NCBI GenBank assembly: GCA_949317995.1
Contig: OX439036.1
Coordinates: 103,461,891 to 103,525,890, forward strand
Length of the DNA stretch: 64,000 bases
Reading direction: 5' to 3'
Source of the DNA: Acholoe squamosa
Lineage: Eukaryota; Annelida; Polychaeta; Phyllodocida; Polynoidae
Below, piece after piece: positions 56,823-64,000 of this stretch. The position numbers were made by a program, and so were the translations under genes. A model generated the notes under the pieces. The model ran no database searches, had not been told where the DNA came from, and saw only the letters and a program-made list of their open reading frames with translations. Every line of letters begins with the position of its first letter. The stretch's first letter is position 1.

Positions 56823-57985
56823 AAGCAACTCACTTTCTTGGATTCAGGTCTGACACATGCTGCCCTGGTTGGACTTAGGAAGCAATCTGTCCCAGATGCC
56901 GAACGACTGCTCTCCTTCAAAATGGCTCAGTACATGGTAGCAAACAATCATGTGAATGAAGCCACCTTTATCCATCATGTCGCCCGCTGGCATGAGGCAT
57001 CAGATGGACGGGGTCTCAGTCAACTCGCGCGAAGCAAGGCAAATTATGAGTTCCTTAATTTCATCTTGGATGAATGGATGCCATGGCGTCGAGAGACTTA
57101 TGACTTTGCTACTATAGATGTCAACAGGTGAGTCTTGTTTTCTCATACTGTTTATCAATACCCTCGTATAGTTTACTATAGATGGGGATATTCTCACCCA
57201 TCTAGCATGGAAAGGCAAATCTTTGCATACATGTATGGCTAATCTTATCCTGTAGATCCAAAGGTACATGTCATTCGATACAGCTTATTAATCAGACAAT
57301 TATTAAGAATTTACATCATATTAGCCACTTCTTTCTTTCATCTTCAGGCCAACAACCAACATCAGGGGTCTGACCTATCAGACTCTCATTGAAGTGACCT
57401 GCAACATAGAGAGCCAAGAGCTCCGGAGGCGAGCTAACGCAGAACGAGGATATGCTGAGCACCCATGTGCGGCTACCATCGATGACAATGAGTGTCTTTT
57501 TAGCCTCACGTGTCGTCAACTTGGGAAAACTTTCACCCTTAAGGACTTTGCACCAGCTTCTCCTAAGATAGTCCGGTAAGTATTTTATATATTGTTGTCT
57601 TTGTGCAATTTCTAACTGTTGTGTCTTCAGCACTTTCATATTAGTTAAATGATTGTCAATGAATATTAGAACATGCCAAAATGTTATTTACAACCTTCTC
57701 ACACTAATGAGATAATGTAATGCAGATATCATCAGCATATAAGCCACACCTAGTATATAAAGCTGCACCCTGACTTTGGAAAAGTACTATAAGCCACATC
57801 TGAGGCCTGAAAGGTCCGTGTTTCCAACCTCAGCCTATGTATTCAAACAGTTAAATGCTTTTCCATTCATGGCTTACCAAAGAATAATTAGAGCCTTAAT
57901 AGCGCTTTTCCATTTTACTATTACGTTCTGGATGAGCGCTACCACGAGAACGAGCCCGACTTCAATGAAGGGTCAGGTCACATGA

Positions 57986-58540
57986 TTTTTGTTTGTTTGT
58001 TTAGTTTTACGTCCGGGGGCCATAAAGGAACTCAGACATTCAAGGTTTCTCGGACATTAAGTCCTTTCTTTTCTGTTTGGACAGGTATTTATATGCTGCT
58101 TGCCCGACACAGCAGTGACCGAATCTATGAATGATCGAATCTATGAGATGAATGACCGCATCTATGAGGAGGGGTGAGGGGGAAAACCGCTTCCGGGGCT
58201 TCATTCCCCTACTCTTTTCGAAGGATAGCAAGTGTTCTTTTATTTGCCTGGTCCCATAGACAGGGCCAGACAAACCACGGCCTTTGATCACTCAGACGTG
58301 GTTCACTGAGGGAGAATCCCATGGCAAAAGGCAAGCATGTACGCCTGGGCCCGCGCATATGGACACCAGCTGCCCACATGCTCACCCCAAGACACAAGAA
58401 ACCCCAAGTTTGTCGCCTTTTACGAATCTGGTATGCCCACTGGTAGAATGGAAGGAGGAAAATTCCTCCTTCGTGGACTCCCAATGAAGTTATTCTGCTC
58501 CTCCATGCCCTCACATGAAGGTCCCCACTCCACAGGGGGA
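57986..58540 (-). mobile_element. S4 retroposon in exon 6, TSD 11 bp
   Basis: Full length, very similar to the copy at 32624. TSD AGGTCACATGA lies at 57975-57985 and 58541-58551. Confidence 0.93.
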
Positions 58541-58584
58541 AGGTCACATGAAGCGTGATAGAGACCATCAGTACCAGCAAGACA

Positions 58585-58767
58585 ATTGATTGATTGATTT
58601 GTGTTTTACAGCACTTTAGCGGCACTAAGTGGCTATCCCGTGCTTCACAGGTTGATAATTTAACAGAGGAATGTGTCAGTGCCCGCGCATATGTGCACCA
58701 CACACATCCTGAGGGGATAGGAAAGAGGAGATATAGACCCTTTTAAGTGGGCTAGGGAAGCCCATCT
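58585..58767 (-). mobile_element. S1 retroposon in exon 6, TSD 9 bp
   Basis: Full length. TSD AGCAAGACA lies at 58576-58584 and 58768-58776. Confidence 0.92.
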
Positions 58768-58970
58768 AGCAAGACAACAGAGTAGAGAGGCTCCACAGGG
58801 AGAAGCGGAATAGCAGGGAAGACAGTAGCATCATTGTTGCTGGCCGATGCTTTCTACCAGTCCGAGGTGGCGTAGGACTATGCCAATGTCTCTTCAATGA
58901 GGAAGTTGGTCTCCTCCCAGTACCTGATGATCTTGCACCACTCCAAGCATTGCCAATTGACATGGAGTAA

Positions 58971-59541
58971 AAGTATTCATGTGTATGATGTAGGAGTGTC
59001 ATCGATGTGTTGTGATTTACGAAAATCGCGATTATCGCAAAGATTTGTGTTTATCACTGCATTTTTCAAATAATTCTGTAAATATTGTGTATAAGGCAGT
59101 ACAATGACTCAAATAAGTAATTAGAGTATTTGAAGAATTCTTTCACTGTTATAAAGCTCATATCATGTTCATTATAGTCATTTCTGTTCTTTATTATAAT
59201 ACCAAGACTTTGATGCATTGAAAACAGAACTCAGAAATCAGTTTTGATACAGTATATTAAAGATACATTTCCAGTTTGCACAGTGTAAAAACGTGGTTTT
59301 ATCTTGACTGGGGTTTTACTTAAATACATCATCCCTATTGTTTAGTAAAATGACTGGAAGCAAATGTATGATATATACTTAGTTAGCTGTCAATCACACT
59401 CTTCTTATCCTTTATCGGAGTCACAATTTTGTCATTGTAATTGTATGTGTGATCCTGCTTCATCCATTTTCCATGTTTCACAATGTCAATTTGTGCCATC
59501 AAGTACTGCCCAGTTCTCACGTTATTACGCCTGATTATCTT
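58971..59541. other. A/T-rich spacer between convergent genes
   Basis: Holds the 3' ends of the plus-strand six-exon gene and the minus-strand HIRAN gene. No further feature recognised. Confidence 0.5.
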
Positions 59542-60840
59542 TCATATTGATGCTGACTGTATTTCAGGGAGTCCATTATGGACAGCCTTTAGCCAGGACG
59601 CCCCTATATAGCCTATTTGTCCTGGTGGGGTGATACTGGGCACAGTTATTAATATAGCATTTTTGTCTCTTGGGTTATCAGGCTCTTTTTTAAATTGAGT
59701 GAGTAATAGTGAGTAATAGGTGTTTAACGCCATTTCGACAGCTAAGGTCATATTCATGGCGAGAACTGCATTACTATTTCACAGAGAAATGTGTTGGTGC
59801 CCGCGCATATGTGCACCACACACATCCGAGGGGATAGAAAAGAGGAGAAATAGACCCCTTTAAGTGGGCTAGGGAGAGTGAGTGAGTAATAGATGTTTAA
59901 CGCCATTTCGACAGCTAAGGTCATATTCATGGCGAGAATGACATTACACAATTTCACAGAGGAATGTGTCAGTGCCCCCGCATATGTGCACCACACAAAG
60001 TGGGCTAGGGAAGCCGGTTTTTTAAATTGAACTTCAGCATGGGGACCTGCTTCCCTCGCAAGGCCCAAAGCTTTCTGGAAAGTCTTATTGTATGTAGATC
60101 CCCTAACTTTTAGCTTAAGAATATGGACCTCACTTGGGTCATCGCATGAGGAGTTTTGAGTGTCTTCAGCCGCTATTGGATGCAGACAGGAAGCAGCACT
60201 GCTTGTGCTAACATCTACCACAAGCATAGATTTCAAAAGTCTAGTGCAGTTACAAACACTGTCAGCACTTATGTGAGGCATGCCATGCTGAACTACTCTA
60301 GCTGTTGCTCGATAAGGATTTAGGGGAGCTGGAAGGCCAGGTTCTACTGACAAGTCCATAATCAATGTAGCTAGGCAAGGTTCGGTCTGTCCATCCTCAT
60401 CATTGTCATCAAACTGGAATAAACAAAGTTTATTTATCTGTTATGGTGAATTCATTTACAATTTACCATTTATCAAGACAGTGCAGTAAATAAAGAAATG
60501 GATTGCTCTAGAAATACCCGTAGTGAACATTTTAGCCATTCACACTATGAAGAAATGATTAATAAAACTATTTTTATCAAGGAAAGTATTACTTGACTTT
60601 ACATTATTCTTAGTCACCCAAAAGTCTGCTGAATTATTCACCCTGATCATACATGGGGTCGGAAGATGTTCAAGCTTTCTGGATTGTGAATTATTCATCA
60701 GGATACCTCTCAGATTGTCGTTCTTCATAGGACACATGTGCCTCTCTGACACATAAAGCAAGACATGTGCAACCACTTACACTGTAGTGGACCCACTGAG
60801 CTGACAAACATGTGAGGTACAATAGTTCACCATCTTGCAT
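59542..60840 (-). CDS. Small HIRAN-domain protein (199 residues), exon 2 split by S2 elements
   Basis: Exon 1 is 60840-60781 (ATG; MQDGELLYLTCLSAQWVHYS; donor GTAAGT) and exon 2 is 60413-59542 (acceptor TTATTCCAG; TGA at 59544-59542). Removing 59699-60017 and one TSD copy leaves 600 coding bases. The C-terminal ~90 residues resemble a HIRAN domain: EVHILKLKVRGS, then VQFKKEPDNPRDKNAI and GQIGYIGASWLKAV, matching the family's R/KEPxNPxDxNAI...IGYI signature. HIRAN domains bind DNA ends and occur in HLTF-type remodelers, phage proteins and transposons. Here the domain stands almost alone after an acidic N-terminal segment (FDDNDEDGQTE). It is tail-to-tail with the six-exon gene. Confidence 0.66.
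59699..59875 (-). mobile_element. S2 retroposon in HIRAN exon 2
   Basis: GAGT tail with an extra GTGAGTAATA duplication at the left, full body, head ends at GGCTAGGGA. With the neighbouring copy it is bounded by the TSD TTTTTTAAATTGA at 59686-59698 and 60018-60030. Confidence 0.9.
59876..60017 (-). mobile_element. Second S2 copy, adjacent, internally deleted
   Basis: Tail, hairpin and core intact, then a jump from ACCACACAA to AGTGGGCTAGGG. It probably inserted into the end of the neighbouring S2, or arose by tandem duplication. Confidence 0.85.
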
Positions 60841-60944
60841 GTGTTCTGATGTAGATTTAACTTAAACAACGTCCATCTTTTCTGTAGTGCCTGAAATGCG
60901 ATAAAGTGTTTGAATATAATGTTTCTATAAACATGTCAATTTCG

Positions 60945-61175
60945 AAAATTTTTAGGGTGTCACACCATCACTAACCCGAACATATACCAAATACATCCCG
61001 CCTAACCCAAACATCCACCGAACACTTCCCGCCTAAACCCAAACATCCACCGAACACTTCCCGCCTAACCCGAACATCCACTGAACACTTCCCGCCTAAA
61101 CCCGAACATATACCAAATACATCCCGCCTAACCCGAACATCCACCGAACACTCCCTGCCTTACCCGAACATATGT
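60945..61175. repeat. 31-bp minisatellite, inverted relative to 41-45 kb
   Basis: Units CCCGAACATCCACCGAACAC plus TTCCCGCCTAA are the reverse complement of the 41.3 kb units. The array is preceded by TTTAGGGTGTCACACCATCA, the inverted copy of the flank at 45210, so a larger element including flank and minisatellite is dispersed. Confidence 0.88.
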
Positions 61176-61478
61176 GACCCATCCTAACAAAGTGGTACTG
61201 AAGTCGCAAATGTAGAAGCCTAGATATAGGCTTCTCAAGTGGTATAGTGTAAAAAATATCAGATTTTTTTAAATTGATATTTTATCATTTTTCTAACATA
61301 TGGGTAGATATCTTTCAGAATCCTTGCCTACTAAACTGAATTTAAGCCTCCAATGCCAAAAAAAAACATAGCTATAGTTTTCTTGGTTATATAGAATTAC
61401 ATAGGAATTATATAGTATTCATAAATTATTATATGTTTGATATGTCAATTATCTCAGTTTAATCAATTTTTAATTGAT

Positions 61479-62010
61479 ATGACTGAATTTACCGACAGAA
61501 GACCTGCTAAGAGGCGGGCAAATAAAACAGATGATGAAACTCGCATCCTACACACCAAAATGGGCATAGTTTACCAAGGCGCTAATGCGCACTTCTCAAA
61601 TTGGTTCCCATGCAAACTTGAGTTTATTCACAAAGGCATCAAGTACACCTACAATAGCGTAGAACAAGGGTACTTCCATGTCAGATTATTAGAGTTAGGT
61701 CATCCGGCAGATCAAGCTGAAAGGTAACTCCAAAAAAATCCCAACGAATCACCCGTTTCTGGATCTCGAACCCTCCCTTATGGAGGACTTGATCAAAGCT
61801 AAATATGGGCAGAATAAAGAAATAATGCAAGACTTATTGAACACTGGGTTGGGGCTATTGATAGAGGGAACTGGCTCGGACAAGTGGGCTTCAGGTTGGC
61901 CGTGGAGCACTGTAAACAATGCGAAGTATGAAACTGAACATAAGTTTCCGGGAAAGAATTCCCACCAAACAAAAACTTCGGAGATACTTGAGTCTCTCCT
62001 GTGTACTTAC
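61479..62010 (+). pseudogene. NADAR (YbiA-like) domain ORF with one frameshift
   Basis: From the ATG at 61479 the frame reads MTEFTDRRPAKRRANKTDDE (Lys/Arg-rich leader), then YQGANAHFSNWFPCKLEF and KYTYNSVEQGYFHVRLLELG, the F.G....FSN..P..F...G..Y.SVEQ signature of NADAR domains (N-glycosidase/ADP-ribose-linked fold). It stops at 61727. One base over, the frame continues NSKKIPTNHPFLDLEPSLME then KAKYGQNKEIMQDLLNTG and IEGTGSDKWASG, the expected C-terminal half. A one-base indel near 61725 explains both; a short intron is unlikely. The sense after about 62010 is unclear. No partner exon seen. Confidence 0.62.
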
Positions 62011-62048
62011 TCATGTAAAATCTCAGTTTTCCACTCAGGCACACCACA

Positions 62049-62430
62049 AGATTTTGTAGACTCGCTTTTCTGTAGCCCTCTCATGTCAATAGATGTGTCT
62101 TCTACCTATGATTCCTGCGATAGACACTCATGTTTTCTCTCAAGTTAAAAACTCATGTTTGGCACATGAACAGCACAATTAATAACATGAAAAAATAGTG
62201 GAGGTAGACTTGTGTCTCTCTCATTTTATTTATTGTGTAAATCCCAGAATTTATGCTTGAGAGTCACCCAGGAAATTGTAGACTCACTTTTCTGTAACCC
62301 TCTCATGTCAATACCTGTGTCTTAAACCTAGGATTCCTGCAATAGACTCTCATGTTTTCGCTCAAGTTAAAAACTCATGTTTGTCACAAGTTATTAACAT
62401 GAACAAATTATGGAGGAAGACTTGGGTGGA
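62049..62430. repeat. Two ~160-bp direct repeats, ~225 bp apart
   Basis: TGTAGACTCGCTTTTCTGTA.. to AGTGGAGGTAGACTTG (62056-62210) is repeated with ~85-90% match at 62278-62430. It starts inside the apparent 3' end of the NADAR frame. Confidence 0.8.
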
Positions 62431-63700
62431 ACCTGGATTCCACTCATGTACTAACTTGTGTGTATCTTCAGTTTTTTACTCTGGTGCCTCTCTGGAAAAT
62501 GTTTCCATATTCACCTGAGATTTGTTCCTCTAATACACTCCTGCTCCAACCCAGTGTACACACCCAGCTTTACCTGTTCGCACATCCTGTGTTTATACCC
62601 TGTTTCTCCCTAGTATCTAGTATGTCCCTTCAGCCATTTTGAACATGACTGATGTATCATCAGAATTATTTACCTTCCTCGAGGAACTGGGGTATTTGTC
62701 ACGAGGACAAATTCATCAGTTGTGAACCAGTTTCCTTACAGAGAGGTAACACATTTATCCTAGCCAGGAGGCCCAGATGTGATGACAAGACAGCCTTGTT
62801 ACTGTCTTTATATTTTATCCATGCACTGACAAATGGTGTTTTAGAAATGACCTGCTTGTATTTTACTGATTCAATGTACAAAATCACAGACGAGAAGACA
62901 AATGAGAGACCCTAAAAAGGTCACCCAAATTCCCACTGGGTCCACAAAGGTAAAACATATAATTATCCTATTATTAGATGAATCAAGATTAAATCATGCC
63001 ATAATTGTTTCAAAATACATCAAAAGACACCTAGTGGATCATTACAGAACTTCTTACTCAGAACTAAAGATAGAATCCTGAGACTCTCTCGAGATACTTT
63101 CAAGAATTGAACATGTGTTGTGATGTCACTGAAAAACACGGGTGCAAATCTTGGGTGATCCTTGTGAGCCTCTCAGGTTTATGATGACTAGTGTACATGA
63201 GTGTGTCTATAACCATGTGCTTTGTTTGTCCCCTATTATCACTCATTGATCATTCTATTTCTGCTCTCTGCTAACAATCTATAGTATTTTATCACACAAC
63301 ATTTTGCCATTTGATTCTCTGCCTGTTACATTTAGTACATTTCATATCTTCTAAACCTACAGTTGTTCAGATATTACATAAAATGTGCATATTCCCAAAA
63401 CAGTGTTAATCTCCATAGACAATAGAAATCTGGGATTATTACTAAGATTGTAATTCAAAATGTAAAGTTATTAGGTTTGTGAGATGCCTACTACATAGAT
63501 GTTTATATATGACAAGAGGATTCATTCATTTATGGATTGATTGAATGATTTCATCAACTTTTTGCTTTGGACTACAACCACCATTATGTGTATAGTGCTT
63601 CTTATAGGCTTTAGTCCTATTTGTAATTTTCCAATACCACACATCTTGAACTAGTGAGAAACTCATATTCCTTATCAGTAATACTTGAGTTTAAACTGCA
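62431..63700. other. Non-coding, no recognised feature
   Basis: No convincing frame, splice pair or repeat family was seen apart from short A/T-rich runs. Confidence 0.4.
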
Positions 63701-63719
63701 TTTCAACTTTCATATTTCA

Positions 63720-64000
63720 CATAGAACCATAGCTTAAGATACATTTGTGTTCCTCTCTAATACAATAATGTGAGCAACTGAGTATCAATGAACTGGTTAC
63801 TGTGTGCCACTGTGTGTCAATATACTGGTTTTACACAAATTTCTAACCCGAGATGCACCTGTGTTCCTCCCAAGTATAGACATGTGTGAAACTGAGTGCT
63901 GATATACTGGTTTCACACAAGGCTCTAACTCAACAGGCCTTTGTGTTCCTCCCAAGTATGATGATGTGAACAACTGTGTGTCAGTTTGCTTGTTTCACAC
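63720..64000. repeat. ~82-bp tandem repeat running off the window
   Basis: GTGTTCCTC(C/T)C.A.TA followed by ACTG.GT.TCA.T..ACTGGTT recurs at 63747, 63861 and 63943; the last two are 82 bp apart and the first gap is enlarged by about 32 bp. Confidence 0.75.

Larger units (their letters stand above)
55146..58970 (+). pseudogene. Six-exon gene, multi-copy invertebrate protein family of unknown function, with four retroposons in its exons
   Basis: Exons 55146-55290, 55486-55959, 56139-56447, 56848-57127, 57348-57575 and 57903-58970 (TAA 58968-58970). All borders are GT-AG and all phases match once the elements at 55598, 56174, 57986 and 58585 and one TSD copy each are removed. Segments include MLTPGE|VNIDTG, GLLRGNLVPAGYIAHPFWEG, LARSKANYEFLNFILDEW, YDFATIDVNRPTTNIRGLTY, ESQELRRRANAERGYAEHP and TIDDNECLFSLTCRQLG. 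From memory, similar DVNRP...ESQE.RR...DD.E blocks occur in repeated uncharacterised proteins of cnidarians, amphioxus and molluscs, suggesting mobile-element ancestry; unverified. Exon 3 carries TGA TGA (56168-56173) in the only frame that joins its neighbours. Upstream exons were not located. Confidence 0.62.

Noticed and set aside
18489-58767. Recurrent frame containing CTYARALTHSSVKLSTCEARDS
   Set aside because: It is the S1 element read antisense to itself in one frame; it occurs wherever S1 occurs and has no coding support.
18489-60017. S1-S5 as tRNA-derived SINEs
   Set aside because: I saw no convincing A box/B box pair or tRNA-like head; the heads of S1-S3 match LINE 5' ends. A proper Pol III motif scan would decide.
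60540-60776. 78-residue minus-strand frame at 60.5-60.8 kb
   Set aside because: It overlaps the intron of the HIRAN gene, has no recognisable features and no splice support.
1-64000. tRNA, rRNA or snRNA genes
   Set aside because: None was recognised by eye on either strand; a covariance-model scan would be needed to exclude small ones.

Overview
The window is animal nuclear DNA. It has intron-containing genes with GT-AG borders, few long open frames outside transposons, several non-LTR retrotransposon (LINE) families of the I/Nimb type (ORF1 with CCHC knuckles; ORF2 with AP-endonuclease, reverse transcriptase and RNase H), many short tailed retroposons, MITEs and satellites. This makeup fits a lophotrochozoan, most likely a mollusc. 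That is an inference from repeat style and cannot be proved from the sequence alone. No bacterial, organellar or retroviral region was seen.

Layout. 0-3.3 kb: a transposase-like ORF followed by an array of short subterminal repeats ending in an inverted copy, then a terminal coding exon. 4.2-13.2 kb: a minus-strand MADF/BESS-type gene whose last exon is split by a full-length LINE (L-A1), which is itself hit by a second copy. 13.2-20.0 kb: a 3'-truncated L-A2 carrying a pogo-type MITE and a short retroposon, sitting in the 5' UTR of another LINE (L-D1). 20.0-29.1 kb: one old plus-strand LINE (L-E) cut into pieces by L-B, L-C and short elements. 30.4-33.5 kb: a small plus-strand five-exon gene. 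33.8-39.0 kb: a 179-bp satellite, a ~40-bp minisatellite and L-D fragments. 39.6-46 kb: a coding exon, MITEs, and a 31-bp minisatellite split by L-C2 inside long inverted ends. 46-59 kb: plus-strand multi-exon genes (a SANT/Myb-like gene split by full-length L-A3; a short gene; and a larger gene with four insertions). 59.5-60.8 kb: a minus-strand HIRAN-type gene. 61.5-62.1 kb: a NADAR-type ORF with a frameshift. The right end holds tandem repeats.

Short retroposons are named here by tail (plus-strand reading) and body: S1 (ATTG tail), S2 (GAGT tail, same body as S1), S3 (GAGT tail, longer body), S4 (GTTT tail), S5 (GGTTT tail, S4-like body). LINE families are L-A (GAGT tail), L-B (TTAG), L-C (GTTT), L-D (tail not seen) and L-E. 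S1, S2, S3, L-A and L-D begin with nearly the same 5' sequence. Tails of different families differ in sequence but keep a closing 3' hairpin by paired changes. Every tailed retroposon copy I could identify (32) lies on the minus strand; only L-E is on plus. At least eight insertions sit inside coding exons, most with clear target-site duplications (TSDs). Together these suggest a modular retroposon network, with LINEs probably mobilising short derivatives through a shared 3' hairpin, and with strong strand and possibly exon bias. The reconstruction of split genes rests on TSDs plus continuous reading phase across exons.
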